A stretch of DNA of 64,000 bases from Mucilaginibacter mali (GCF_013283875.1 NZ_CP054139.1:806001-870000), one strand, 5' to 3'; numbered from the stretch's first letter, positions 17,172-26,506 are shown. Made by a program: numbers and translations. Notes: generated from the sequence alone by a model not told the origin.

Positions 17172-18419
17172 TTATTTATTGCCAAATTTTTCAACCGAGT
17201 GACCAAATTCAGGGTATTGCTGCGCGGTTTGTGCTAAGCTTAAGCCTTTCACCGCGCCTTCCCATGCCTGTTGCAGGGCAATAACGCCACCAGTCGGCCC
17301 ATCCGGATGGGCCATAATGCCGCCACCGGCCATATACAGCAGATCGGTAGTTTGGGTACGCCGCCAGGTCTCGAAAGCCTGCCCGCCCCACTGGCCTGAC
17401 GATACCACCGGGATAGGGTTTTGCTGATTGAACAAAGGTTTCAGACAAGCTTCTATCGACCGTACCACCGAATCGTCCGACTCCCAGAATTTATTGGCAA
17501 TGCCGTTCACGTGCAACTGATCTACGCCGGCCAACCGCCATATCTTTTGATAAGCAGGGAACTCGATACCCAGCAGCGGGTGGCGATTCAGCATGCCCCA
17601 ACCGTTGCGGTGCCCGTGGATGACCAGTTCGCCCTGGTCGCATATTTTTTTAGTACCGCTTAGTCCAACACTGTTGATACTCACCATAGCGCAGGTGGCG
17701 CCGGCTTTCACCAGGTATTCGTAGCGGCGCAGCATATTGTCCACCTCATCGCTCAGGTTAAAGGCATACATTACCTTCTTACCTGTTTTATGGGCGTGAT
17801 CATTAATCACCCGCATAATGGCATCAACCCTGTCCTCGAATTTAGAGTTAGCTGCCGCTGATTGCAACTCGTCATCCTTTACAAAATCTATCCCGGCTTC
17901 GGCCAGTGTTTTTACCAAAGCAGCTGTTTCTGCAGGCGATAACCCTATACTTGGTTTAATAATGGTACCGATCATCGGCCTGCCCTCAACCCCGGCGCTT
18001 TTTTTAGATCCGGCAATGCCGAAGCGTGGCCCGATGAAATTATCGGCATACGATGACGGCAGTTCGATATCCATCAGCTTCAGGCCGGTAAACTGTGTGA
18101 TCTCGTACAGGTTACCCTGCAGGGTAGATACCATCACCGGCAGGTTATAGCCAAAATTCTCTATCGACCATGATACCTCGATATTGGCCCTGTGATACAT
18201 TGCCCCCGGTTTAGCTGTAGCACCGGGGATAGCTGGTTCACTAACCGATTCCATCGGCGTGATCTTTTCTACCCTTGCGGCAAAGCGCTGCTTCAACTCC
18301 TCTGTCTCACCCGGAACGGCCACAAAGGTACCCGACGATTGTTCGCCCGCCAGCACAGCCGCCGCCTTTTCCAACTCGTAGGGGGTTTCTATATAATATT
18401 TTGCAATAATGCGTTCCAT
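17172..18419 (-). CDS. RuBisCO-like protein (form IV type)
   Basis: 415 aa from the ATG at 18419, which shares a base with the stop of the preceding MFS gene (TGATG). A longer frame upstream is only the shadow of that gene. RuBisCO landmarks, with spinach numbers in brackets: GNLYEITQF with N103 (N123), TIIKPSIGLSP with K155 (K175) but S157 in place of K177, GIDFVKDDE with K181/D183/E184 (carbamylated K201, D203, E204), HGHRNG with H270/R271 (H294/R295), LHVNGIANK with H303/K310 (H327/K334) and VVSSG (S379). The metal and carbamate site is thus kept, but the K177 change argues against CO2 fixation. Related proteins decarboxylate or cleave 3-oxo-isoapionate-4-phosphate. The kinase encoded next should make its substrate. 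Confidence 0.92.
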   Translation of the reverse strand: MERIIAKYYIETPYELEKAAAVLAGEQSSGTFVAVPGETEELKQRFAARVEKITPMESVSEPAIPGATAKPGAMYHRANIEVSWSIENFGYNLPVMVSTLQGNLYEITQFTGLKLMDIELPSSYADNFIGPRFGIAGSKKSAGVEGRPMIGTIIKPSIGLSPAETAALVKTLAEAGIDFVKDDELQSAAANSKFEDRVDAIMRVINDHAHKTGKKVMYAFNLSDEVDNMLRRYEYLVKAGATCAMVSINSVGLSGTKKICDQGELVIHGHRNGWGMLNRHPLLGIEFPAYQKIWRLAGVDQLHVNGIANKFWESDDSVVRSIEACLKPLFNQQNPIPVVSSGQWGGQAFETWRRTQTTDLLYMAGGGIMAHPDGPTGGVIALQQAWEGAVKGLSLAQTAQQYPEFGHSVEKFGNK

Positions 18420-19723
18420 CACGATAAATGTTTTTTGATCTTGTAGCCGCTTGCGCCGTAGTACAATACTACTAAAAAGCAGATGAGTGGGATAATGTAG
18501 CCGGGCTGGATCTTGTCGTGGCTCATATCTACCACCATACCCATTACGTAAGGCAGGATCGCGCCGCCAACAATCGACATGATCATCCACGACGATGCCG
18601 GTTTGGTATCTTCGCCCAAACCATCTATACCCAACCCAAATATGGTAGGGAACATAATCGACATAAAAAAGCCGATACCCCACAGGCAATATACCACATA
18701 AACGCCCTTCCCCAGTATGGCAACAAGGCAAAGTATGGCAGCCAATACTGAATAGATAGCTAATAATTTAGGCGCTTTAATAAACTGTAAAAGGGCTGTG
18801 CCTAAAAAGCGACCGCCCACAAAAAAGCCACCGTAAACGGCCAGGTAGTAACCCGCGGTCTTTTCATCAAAACCACCGCCCTGTATGGCCATTTTAATAA
18901 AGAAACTGGTGACACAAACCTGCGCGCCTACATAAAAAAACTGCGCGATAACCCCCCATTTTAAATGCTTATGTCGCAGCGTGCCAAAAAAGCTACCGCC
19001 GGTGGTCTCTTCTTTCGATACATTTTTGATCTCGGGCAGTTTGGTTATCCAGAATAAAAACGCCACCAACACCAGCACGCCCGCTAATACACCATAAGGT
19101 ACTTTTACCGATGCGGCCTCGTGCAACAGGTAGGCCGAGCGCTCTGCTGATGGCATCTTAGCCAAATCTGTGGCCGATAGGTCTTTGCCCGATAGGATGA
19201 ATATGGTACCTACCAGCGGCCCCACCATTGCCGCCACGCCATTAAAGGCAGCTGCTAAATTCAATCGGGTTGTAGCTTTAGCCGGGTCGCCCAATACGGC
19301 AGAGTAAGGATTGGCTGCCGTCTCCAATATGGCAATGCCGCAACCAATAATGAACAGCGATCCCAAAAATGCGAGATAGCTTACCGCATTGGCCGCGGGG
19401 ATAAAGAAAAGCGCACCAATGGCGGCCAGCGTAAGCCCGGTGATGATACTTTTTTTGTACCCCCATTTTTTAAGCAGCATACCTGCCGGGATGGCCATCA
19501 GGAAGTAGGCCAGGAAAATGGCCGTATCTACCAGTGTCGACTGCGCGTTATTAAGTTGACAGGCTTTTTTTAAATGGGGGATCAGTATGCCATCCAAATT
19601 ATGCACCATGCCCCATAAAAAGAACAGGCAGCAGATCAGAATGAAAGGCACCAACAAGGTTTTGCCCTTTAGTGCCTGTTCGTCAATAACGGCGCTGTCG
19701 GCCGCGTTGCTAATGTTTGCCAT
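18419..19723 (-). CDS. MFS sugar transporter, FucP (fucose:H+ symporter) type
   Basis: 434 aa with about 12 membrane spans. ICCLFFLWGMVHNLDGILIPHLKKA is the family start, then GMLLKKWGYKKSIITGL (loop 2-3 motif) and GCGIAILETAANPY, the mark of the FHS/FucP group, and FPTIFGLGIDGLG later. It would import a neutral sugar by proton symport. It stands between the MaoC gene (6 bases away) and the RuBisCO-like gene (1-base overlap). It is the second of three transport systems in this locus, so the operon may handle more than one substrate. Confidence 0.9.
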   Translation of the reverse strand: MANISNAADSAVIDEQALKGKTLLVPFILICCLFFLWGMVHNLDGILIPHLKKACQLNNAQSTLVDTAIFLAYFLMAIPAGMLLKKWGYKKSIITGLTLAAIGALFFIPAANAVSYLAFLGSLFIIGCGIAILETAANPYSAVLGDPAKATTRLNLAAAFNGVAAMVGPLVGTIFILSGKDLSATDLAKMPSAERSAYLLHEAASVKVPYGVLAGVLVLVAFLFWITKLPEIKNVSKEETTGGSFFGTLRHKHLKWGVIAQFFYVGAQVCVTSFFIKMAIQGGGFDEKTAGYYLAVYGGFFVGGRFLGTALLQFIKAPKLLAIYSVLAAILCLVAILGKGVYVVYCLWGIGFFMSIMFPTIFGLGIDGLGEDTKPASSWMIMSIVGGAILPYVMGMVVDMSHDKIQPGYIIPLICFLVVLYYGASGYKIKKHLS

Positions 19724-19729
19724 ATTGTT

Positions 19730-20176
19730 TTAGGTTGTTTTCTTTTTTGCCAGTAATAAATGATCGCACACTACCACCACTTCGCCGTGCTGGTTAATAA
19801 TTTCTACATGCTCGGTCACCGTACCGTATTCGGGGTTTTTGGCCTCGGTCTTTTCCGATATCGTAATTTCTGAGTGAATGGTATCGCCAATAAACACCGG
19901 TTTTACAAAGCGCAGCTTATCATAACCCTTGCTAAACGCTTCGGGGTTAATTTCCGATGCCGTCAGCCCGATACCTATGCTGAAGATCATAGTGCCGTGG
20001 GCAATACGCTGTTTAAAGGGCTGCGTTTTGCACCACTCGGCATCCATATGGTGCGGGAAGAAATCGCCGGTATGGCCGGCATGTACCACAAAGTCGGTTT
20101 CGGTAATAGTGCGCCCAAAGGTTACGCGCTTATCGCCCAGGGTGTAATCCTCAAAAAATATCGATCTGAATTGCAT
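19730..20176 (-). CDS. MaoC-type (R)-enoyl-CoA hydratase-like hotdog protein
   Basis: 148 aa single hotdog domain. [19 protein letters not shown] carries the hydratase dyad (Asp and His in GDxxPHH), followed by [15 protein letters not shown] and [13 protein letters not shown]. Full-length family members hydrate or dehydrate acyl-CoA esters; mesaconyl-type hydratases look alike. Two class III CoA-transferases further up in the same operon could supply its CoA ester. The gene follows a 557-base repeat-filled gap and precedes the FucP gene by 6 bases. Confidence 0.85.
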   Translation of the reverse strand: MQFRSIFFEDYTLGDKRVTFGRTITETDFVVHAGHTGDFFPHHMDAEWCKTQPFKQRIAHGTMIFSIGIGLTASEINPEAFSKGYDKLRFVKPVFIGDTIHSEITISEKTEAKNPEYGTVTEHVEIINQHGEVVVVCDHLLLAKKKTT

Positions 20177-20733
20177 GTTATATTATTTATTGTAGAGCCA
20201 CATATTTGTGGCTCTTGTGTTTTTATCTGTAGAGACACGATACTTCGTGTCTCTTTACTGTGTTTTTTCTGTTAATGGGAGACACGAAGTATCGTGTCTC
20301 TACGGTTTTTATGGGCGTTGCCTGCGGCCCGGGCTATCCGTTCCAAGTCCTCGCTTGCTTCCCCGCATTCCCTCCGCACGCTGCGGGCTTTCCACTACTA
20401 TCCCTAACGCGGGTTTGCGGCCCTGCACCGTCCTTACTCACCCTGACATCGCTTCGCTTGTCGGCCCTTTCTTCGCTACGCGGAAAGAGGGCAGGAGCAG
20501 TATTGGATAAACCTATTCCCTCTTTTGCCAAAGGCAAGAGAGGGTGCCCGGCGAAGCAACGGGCGGGTGAGTCAACTCGCGGCTTTGCTACCAATATTCC
20601 CCAGTTCTCTCCCTTGGGAGGGTGTGCCGGACTTGTGTAGTGGCAGGAGGGGGGGCTACGTTAAAGCATAGTCGCCAAACCCCTCCCTGCCAGCGCTCTT
20701 GGCCACTCGCACCCCTCCCAAGGGAGGGAACTA
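20177..20733. other. 557-base spacer filled with repeats
   Basis: No gene is seen. In order: a short hairpin (AGAGCCACATATTTGTGGCTCT), family B copy 2 (20229-20303), family C (20313-20583) and family D (about 20601-20736, arms AGTTCTCTCCCTTGGGAGGG and CTCCCAAGGGAGGGAACT). The whole lies between the oxidoreductase and MaoC genes and may be a processing or attenuation site within the operon. Confidence 0.72.
20229..20303. repeat. Palindromic repeat family B, copy 2
   Basis: TGTAGAGACACGATACTTCG, then an inverted copy ending TATCGTGTCTCTACG. The outer arms pair over about 20 bases around a T-rich centre. Confidence 0.85.
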
Positions 20734-21810
20734 TCAAGAACCAAACCTTTCCGCCACCACAACCCCGCCTGTGTCGCTGCTGATATAAGCACTCTCCACT
20801 ACGGCCATCGTTTTTATTACATCCTCAACACTGGTATGTAATATATCGCTTTCGCCGCTTTTATAGCGCATCACACTGCTCATGGTACCCACAAACGCAT
20901 CGGGGAACCAGCTGCCTTCCAGTTTAACTTCCGTCCATTCGGGCGCTTTGCCTTCTTCCACAATACAGTATTCAAATTTATCGGGCACGCCATGCGGGTA
21001 ATCCATCAGCAGGCCCATGCGGGCTTTAATAGCGCCTTTGGTGCCTTCCCATTTAATAAAGCTCTCCTGATTGTGCGGACCAAAGGCGTGGTCGTGATTG
21101 GTGTTGATGACCGCGTGCATGGTATCGCCATAATCAAATAATATGGTACTGCGCGACGACGACAAGGTTTTAGCCGGGTGCTTCAGCGTTTTGGCCATCA
21201 CTGTGCGCGGATCACCAAGGAACGAGCGCATCAGATCGATATAATGGATGCTGTGGTATTGTATCTCCAATCGCGGGTGGATAATCACATGCGGGAACAG
21301 TTCCCAGGGTGTTTGCAGGGTAACGCGCACTTCCATATCGTAAAGCTCGCCAATCAGGCCCTGCTCTATTATGTACCTTGCCGCGCTAACAAAAGGGGCA
21401 AAGCGCAACTGGCAATTAATAGCTGCCGCCAGGTTTTTGCGGCGGCAAACTTCCAGTATCTCCTTGCTTTGCCAAAAGTAGTCGCCCATGGGTTTTTGTA
21501 TCAGTACGCCGGCGCCATCGGGTAGTTTGTTTAGCGTTTCCACAAACTGATCGGGCATAATAGTGATATCGTAAACGGCATTAGCGGGCGCGTTAGCTAC
21601 GGCTTCATCAATGGTATCGTATACATGAGGGATATCCCATTCGGCGGCCAGTTTTTCGGCACGGACACGGGTGCGGTTGGTGATACCCCATACGTTGAAG
21701 CCCGCTTTACGGTAGGCCGGCAAATGCGCGTCGCCAACTATACCGCCCGCGCCAATAATGATAATTGGCGGCGGATTTTTGGGCAATATGGGTTTATAAG
21801 GTATTTCCAT
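20734..21810 (-). CDS. Gfo/Idh/MocA family NAD(P)-dependent oxidoreductase
   Basis: 358 aa. The Rossmann motif PPIIIIGAGGIVGDAHLPAY is near the N-terminus. The usual EKP of the family reads QKP (VLIQKPMGD, about 110-118), and the substrate-side motif EIQYHSIHYIDLM keeps the His and Asp. Members oxidise sugars or sugar acids; D-apiose dehydrogenase belongs here, so this may feed the acid-sugar branch. Its start overlaps the end of the binding-protein gene by 17 bases. The substrate is unknown. Confidence 0.87.
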   Translation of the reverse strand: MEIPYKPILPKNPPPIIIIGAGGIVGDAHLPAYRKAGFNVWGITNRTRVRAEKLAAEWDIPHVYDTIDEAVANAPANAVYDITIMPDQFVETLNKLPDGAGVLIQKPMGDYFWQSKEILEVCRRKNLAAAINCQLRFAPFVSAARYIIEQGLIGELYDMEVRVTLQTPWELFPHVIIHPRLEIQYHSIHYIDLMRSFLGDPRTVMAKTLKHPAKTLSSSRSTILFDYGDTMHAVINTNHDHAFGPHNQESFIKWEGTKGAIKARMGLLMDYPHGVPDKFEYCIVEEGKAPEWTEVKLEGSWFPDAFVGTMSSVMRYKSGESDILHTSVEDVIKTMAVVESAYISSDTGGVVVAERFGS

Positions 21811-23047
21811 GCGTTGGTTTATCTATCTGGTTTATTTTTTCCTGTCCGGCTGCCAGCAGGTCGGCAGCAGGTATATCAGTATTGATGGCTTGCAGTACCA
21901 CCTCATCAATAATTTTGGCTATTTGCGCCCAGTTGCCCTTTTGCGGCAGCGAACGGGCCGACTGGTGCAATTGCTCCAGTTTATGATAATAGGGGATAAT
22001 GGCGTTAATGCCGCCATCTACCCAGGTAGAGATACGGCAGCCGATGCCGCCTTCAAGCGTCAGCAACTTATCGTTGCGACTGGTGGTAGCAAAGCGGATA
22101 AAATCGTAAGCCAGTTGCTTGTGCTTGCTGCCCGCACCGATGGTATAAGTCCAATACACGTTTAAAGATGCGGACTTGTTGCCCGGCGTGCAGGGAATAG
22201 GCGCGATATCTACCTTAGTTTTTACGTTCGATTCGTCAATCACCTCGCACATAGATGCAAAGCCGAACCAGTTCACCATCATAGCGGCCTCGCCACGGGC
22301 AAAGGCCATTCCCGATGCTACAGACTCGTACTGCATGGTATCCGGATGCACAGCCGACCTATCGCGTAAAATGTTTTTGTAATAGTTTAAGCCTTCAGCA
22401 GCGGCGGGGGTATTGATATTAACAGTGCCATCAGGCGCGGTTAATTCACCGCCGCGTGTCCACAATTGCAGGCAGAAATCGAACACGGTATTATGCCCGT
22501 CAGGCAAACCGGCGAATACGGTGCCGTATAGATTTTGTTCGGGGCGATGAAAAAAGCGGGCTACCTCTAAAAAGTCATCCCAGGTTTGGGGTACTTGTAA
22601 AGGGCGGCCGTATTGCTCATGAAAGTTTTGTATCTCGGTGCTGTCCTCAAACAAATCGCGGCGATAGATGAGGCATTCGGGGCCATCATGAAAAGGGAGA
22701 CCAGCCACCGCATCGCCAAATTGCTGCATGCCTAATAACGAACTGCTCCAGCCGTTAGGAAAATCATCGGGCGGTTTTTGGGCGATATAGGGTTGCAGGT
22801 TGAGCAAGGCGCCGTTTGTCCAGGCCTCGTACAGCCAGTCGGTTACTACGTGGGCAATATCCCAATCGCCATTCTTCAGGCCGTTGTTTTCAAGGATGCT
22901 GCTGTGCAGGTCGTCCAGATCCATCGGCACCATTTCGGCTTTCAGGGTGCAGCCGCTGTGGTCGCAAAACTCATCCCAAAACTTTTGCAGGGCACTTTCA
23001 AAAGGCCCGAATTTGCGTACAGCTATGCGGATGGTACCGGCGCTCAT
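21794..23047 (-). CDS. Family 1 solute-binding protein lacking a signal peptide (copy 1)
   Basis: 417 aa with the fold pattern of family 1 ABC binding proteins: [78 protein letters not shown], and [27 protein letters not shown]. The N-terminus has no hydrophobic segment, lipobox or Tat motif. The start is fixed by an ATGA overlap with the CoA-transferase gene, so a lost leader is unlikely to be a mis-called start. No matching permease or ATPase is in the window. It therefore probably works in the cytoplasm, as a binding or chaperone-like partner of the CoA-transferases, or has become an enzyme. The role is unknown. Confidence 0.82.
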   Translation of the reverse strand: MSAGTIRIAVRKFGPFESALQKFWDEFCDHSGCTLKAEMVPMDLDDLHSSILENNGLKNGDWDIAHVVTDWLYEAWTNGALLNLQPYIAQKPPDDFPNGWSSSLLGMQQFGDAVAGLPFHDGPECLIYRRDLFEDSTEIQNFHEQYGRPLQVPQTWDDFLEVARFFHRPEQNLYGTVFAGLPDGHNTVFDFCLQLWTRGGELTAPDGTVNINTPAAAEGLNYYKNILRDRSAVHPDTMQYESVASGMAFARGEAAMMVNWFGFASMCEVIDESNVKTKVDIAPIPCTPGNKSASLNVYWTYTIGAGSKHKQLAYDFIRFATTSRNDKLLTLEGGIGCRISTWVDGGINAIIPYYHKLEQLHQSARSLPQKGNWAQIAKIIDEVVLQAINTDIPAADLLAAGQEKINQIDKPTHGNTL

Positions 23048-24180
23048 GCGTTAATCTCCTTATTGATGTTCCCGTTGTCCTGTCCCAGTTTAGGCGAGCC
23101 TTTAACCGATGTAAACAGTTCGCCATCCATACGGATAGGGCTACGGGTGGTGCGGTATTTAAAGCCGTCGGTCATCTGCACTTCTTGTATCATTTCCAGC
23201 ACTTTAAAGCCTTCCTGCTGCATCAGGGTATCCCAGTTCATTACCTCGGCGCACCAGATATCGGCTGCTTGCAGTATGCTTAGCCAGTGTTGGGTAGTAT
23301 TGGTTTGCAGGTGCGCGGCCAGTATGGCTTTTATCTCATCGCGCTGATGAAAGGCCTGGCCAACATCAGTGTAAGCCAATAGCGAATCACAACTTAACAG
23401 TTGACCTAACTGTGGGATAGAACCCATGGCCAGCGCCATAAAGCCATCCTGTGTTTGGTAAATACCGTAAGGCGCGCCTAAATAAGCGTGGGCGTTGTTT
23501 TTCTCTGAACGTTCGGGAAGTTTGCCGTCGTAAAAATAAGTGGTAATGGCCTCGAACTGGAAATCCAACGCCGATTCCAGCATACTCACTTGCACCAACG
23601 CACCCTCGCCGCTGATGGTTTTACGGAGCAGGCAAGCCAAAATACCCTGCGCCAAATGATTGCCGGCCAACATATCTACAATGGATAAGCCCATGGGGGT
23701 TGGCCCGCCGGCATTGCCGCTTAGCCAGGTAAGGCCCGATAGCGATTGTAGCAGCAGATCCTGCCCGGGTTTGTCCTTCCAGGGGCCTTCATTACCATAG
23801 CCGGATATTTCGCCGTAAACTACTGATGGGTTAACAGCTTTTACACTTTCATAATCAAAACCCAAACGCTCCATTACACCGGGGCGGAAGTTGTGCATCA
23901 CCACATCGGCTTTTTTGACCAGTTGCCAAATGGCTGCTTTATCTTCATCGTTTTTAATATCGGCCGCAAAGCTTTCCTTATTGCGGTTAATGGCATGGAA
24001 AACCGACGATTCGCCGTTAAGGATAACATTTGATGTGTACAGGTGGCGGCAAATATCCCCTGTGCCGGGCTTTTCTATTTTGATAACGCGCGCGCCCAGA
24101 TCGGCCAGTTTTAAACTGGCCGACGGCCCCGAAAGGAATTGGCTGAAATCAACTATCAAATAATCTTCCAGCGGTTTCAT
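23044..24180 (-). CDS. Class III (CaiB/BaiF) CoA-transferase, copy 1
   Basis: 378 aa, slightly shorter than typical (about 400). [69 protein letters not shown] and [17 protein letters not shown] are the family blocks. The catalytic aspartate is present (IVDMLAG, D169, the same number as in formyl-CoA transferase). It moves CoA between carboxylic acids. Both ends overlap the neighbouring genes by 4 bases. It is closely similar to copy 2 next to it, so the two may form a heterodimer or serve two acids. Confidence 0.92.
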   Translation of the reverse strand: MKPLEDYLIVDFSQFLSGPSASLKLADLGARVIKIEKPGTGDICRHLYTSNVILNGESSVFHAINRNKESFAADIKNDEDKAAIWQLVKKADVVMHNFRPGVMERLGFDYESVKAVNPSVVYGEISGYGNEGPWKDKPGQDLLLQSLSGLTWLSGNAGGPTPMGLSIVDMLAGNHLAQGILACLLRKTISGEGALVQVSMLESALDFQFEAITTYFYDGKLPERSEKNNAHAYLGAPYGIYQTQDGFMALAMGSIPQLGQLLSCDSLLAYTDVGQAFHQRDEIKAILAAHLQTNTTQHWLSILQAADIWCAEVMNWDTLMQQEGFKVLEMIQEVQMTDGFKYRTTRSPIRMDGELFTSVKGSPKLGQDNGNINKEINA

Positions 24181-25325
24181 ATCAGGTTAAATTGTTGGTT
24201 AATAGCCTCAGTTTGTGCACCGGGCCGAGGGGCGGCCACGTTTGAATATAGTTTTTCGCCATTAATACGGATAGGGCAGCGGGTGGTACTCAGGCTGCTG
24301 CCATCGGGCAGGGTTACGCTTTGCTGCATGCCTAAAATTTTTACGCCCTCGTGCTGCAGGGTTTGTTCGTAAGTCATCACTTCCGAACACCAGATGCCAG
24401 CGGCCTCCAACAGTTCCAGCCATTCGGCGGTGGTTTTATGTTTGATGTTTTGGGCCAGTTGAGTTATGATCTCGTCGCGGTTATCAAACCAGCTGGCTTT
24501 ATCGGCATAGCCTGATAGATTGGCACCAATGGCATGGCCAATTTTATGCAGGTCGCCCATGGCCAGCGAGAGGTAGGCGTCTTTTGTTTGATAAATGCCG
24601 TAAGGGGCGCTCAGGTAGGCATGACCATTCCCTTTTACGCTGCTGCGCTGCGGGAGTTTTCCGCCATCGTTTAGGTAGGTGGTGATGACCTCGAATTGCA
24701 GATCGAGGGTCGATTCCAGCAGGCTAACTTCAACCAGTACGCCCTGATTAGTTTTGGCGCGTTTAATTAAAGCCGCCAGTATGCCTTGCACAAAATGTGC
24801 ACCGCAGATCATATCGGCAGTGGCCAACCCGAAGGGTACCGGACCGGCATCGGCGGTATCGGATAAATAAGCTAAGCCTGATAGCGATTGGATCAGCAAG
24901 TCCTGCCCCGGGCGCAGTGCCCATGGGCCTTTATTGCCGTAGCCGGTTACCACGCCATAAATAATGCGTGGGTTAATAGCTTTTACGCTTTCATAATCCA
25001 GCCCAATCTTTTGCATCACACCCGGGCGAAAATTATGGGTGATGACATCGGCTTGCTGAATCAATTTTTTAACGCGCGCCAGATCTTCGGGGTCTTTCAG
25101 ATCGGCCCCGTACGATTCTTTATTGCGGTTGATGGTATGGAAAACCAGGCTGCTGCCGTCAACAAAAATATTACGGATGGCTATTTGGCGGCCAGCTTCG
25201 CCCTTTACAGGGCGCTCTATTTTGATGACGCGGGCGCCTAGATCCGCCAGGCGCAGGCCTGCCGTGGGCGCGGCCATAAACTGGCTAAATTCCAGTACCA
25301 GCAATCCTTCAAGCGGTTTCATCAT
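24177..25325 (-). CDS. Class III (CaiB/BaiF) CoA-transferase, copy 2
   Basis: 382 aa paralogue of the downstream gene. [54 protein letters not shown], and the catalytic aspartate in ATADMICG (D171). It overlaps both neighbours by 4 bases, so translation of the block is coupled. Tandem class III transferases are known for acid pairs such as succinyl-CoA:malate (Smt) or benzylsuccinate systems, where the two chains form one heteromeric enzyme. A comparable arrangement is inferred here. Confidence 0.92.
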   Translation of the reverse strand: MMKPLEGLLVLEFSQFMAAPTAGLRLADLGARVIKIERPVKGEAGRQIAIRNIFVDGSSLVFHTINRNKESYGADLKDPEDLARVKKLIQQADVITHNFRPGVMQKIGLDYESVKAINPRIIYGVVTGYGNKGPWALRPGQDLLIQSLSGLAYLSDTADAGPVPFGLATADMICGAHFVQGILAALIKRAKTNQGVLVEVSLLESTLDLQFEVITTYLNDGGKLPQRSSVKGNGHAYLSAPYGIYQTKDAYLSLAMGDLHKIGHAIGANLSGYADKASWFDNRDEIITQLAQNIKHKTTAEWLELLEAAGIWCSEVMTYEQTLQHEGVKILGMQQSVTLPDGSSLSTTRCPIRINGEKLYSNVAAPRPGAQTEAINQQFNLI

Positions 25326-26482
25326 GCCTGTACTTTTTGTTTCGATTGCAGGTACAACTCATCCATGGCGCGTAATACTTGGCGTTCGTCGCCGCCGTTC
25401 ATCAGGTAATCGCGTACGATATCGCCGGCATGGTCCTGGAAAAACATGTGGCCAAAATAGCGCGGCCTTAAATAGGCCCTTTGCAGGGCGGGCAGGGTAT
25501 TGGCAAAATAATTATGGGTGATGGCGTTGGTGTTAGCATTCGCCCAGGCCTGTAAATGCCCAGGCTGACCGCCGTTATCGGTATATAAACCGGCTTGACA
25601 AGCAGGTGATGCTACAAATTCGGCATACTGCATAGCCACATCTATGTGTTTACAATTAGCCGAAACGGCCAAACCTGTACCACCAAGCGAACTGCGCAGA
25701 TTGTTTGCGCCATCAAGCGTAACCATATCATGAAAATGCAGCAGCTTGCGGGCATAGCCATTGCGCGAATAGTTGGAATAGCCGTAGGCAAACGGACAAT
25801 AAGCAATATCATCGCTTAAAGTCATGGCCTCGTACGTTTGGATAGGGTTGCGGTTAAAACAAGCCTGATCGATATGTTTAGCCAGTTGGCGGTACAATTG
25901 CAATGCCTTAATACCGGTAGCCTCACTAATTACTGTATCATCCTGCTGGCAGGGGTCTTCACCCAGCGAGCAGCAGAAGGTATAAAAGGTCATTAACGAA
26001 TCGATAGGGATAGCAGGGAATGCCACCAGGCCAAGCTTGGCCATCGCTAATAGTTCATCATAAGTTTTAGGCAGGTTTAAGCCGTGCTGCTCTAACAGAT
26101 CGGGCCTGCTTGCAGCCACGGGCGTTGCCGCGTCTATAGCCAGTGCCCATTGGTGGCCGTTATAGTTATAACTCTCGTACGAGTGCCCCACGGTGTTCTG
26201 TTCCTGATCTTTTAGAAATTCGGCAGACAGGTATTTATCAAAAGCCAGTATCGAGCCTGTTTTGGCCGCGAAGCCGGCCCATGGGTGGTCGATCACCAGC
26301 AGGTCGTAACGTTCGGCCAGTTGCTGGATAGACAGGTCGGCAAATTGTTGCAGCGAACGCTTCTCCCAGGTGATATTCACATGGGGGTTCAGCTCATTAA
26401 AACGCTGCGCGGTGGCCGTCATAGGCGTAAAGCCGCGGCTATGGTTCCAGGTGATCCCTTTTAAAGTAATATTATCAGACAT
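25322..26482 (-). CDS. Family 1 solute-binding-like protein lacking a signal peptide (copy 2)
   Basis: About 386 aa from the ATG at 26482 (MSDNITLKGITWNHSRGFTP); ATGs at 26497 and 26506 are possible too. A stop codon (TAA) lies three codons upstream of 26506 in frame, so no leader can be added. Family 1 binding-protein features are LKGITWNHSRGFTPMTATAQRF, DLLVIDHPWAGFAA, HQWALAIDAATPVAASRPDLLE and LAVSANCKHIDVAMQYAEFVASP. Like the other copy it has no signal peptide and no transporter partner. It is the first gene of the whole catabolic run. It is only distantly similar to copy 1. It may recognise a substrate in the cytoplasm. Function unknown. Confidence 0.8.
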   Translation of the reverse strand: MSDNITLKGITWNHSRGFTPMTATAQRFNELNPHVNITWEKRSLQQFADLSIQQLAERYDLLVIDHPWAGFAAKTGSILAFDKYLSAEFLKDQEQNTVGHSYESYNYNGHQWALAIDAATPVAASRPDLLEQHGLNLPKTYDELLAMAKLGLVAFPAIPIDSLMTFYTFCCSLGEDPCQQDDTVISEATGIKALQLYRQLAKHIDQACFNRNPIQTYEAMTLSDDIAYCPFAYGYSNYSRNGYARKLLHFHDMVTLDGANNLRSSLGGTGLAVSANCKHIDVAMQYAEFVASPACQAGLYTDNGGQPGHLQAWANANTNAITHNYFANTLPALQRAYLRPRYFGHMFFQDHAGDIVRDYLMNGGDERQVLRAMDELYLQSKQKVQA

Positions 26483-26506
26483 GTATTTATCGCCCATGCA
26501 AACCAT

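Noticed and set aside
17172..18419. Genuine CO2-fixing RuBisCO
   Set aside because: The K177 equivalent is Ser, no phosphoribulokinase or carboxysome gene is present, and the neighbours are sugar-acid catabolic genes.
17172..18731. RuBisCO-like protein starting at 18731 (519 aa)
   Set aside because: The extra N-terminal 104 residues overlap the MFS gene in another frame and have no RuBisCO similarity; the ATG at 18419 coincides with that gene's stop.
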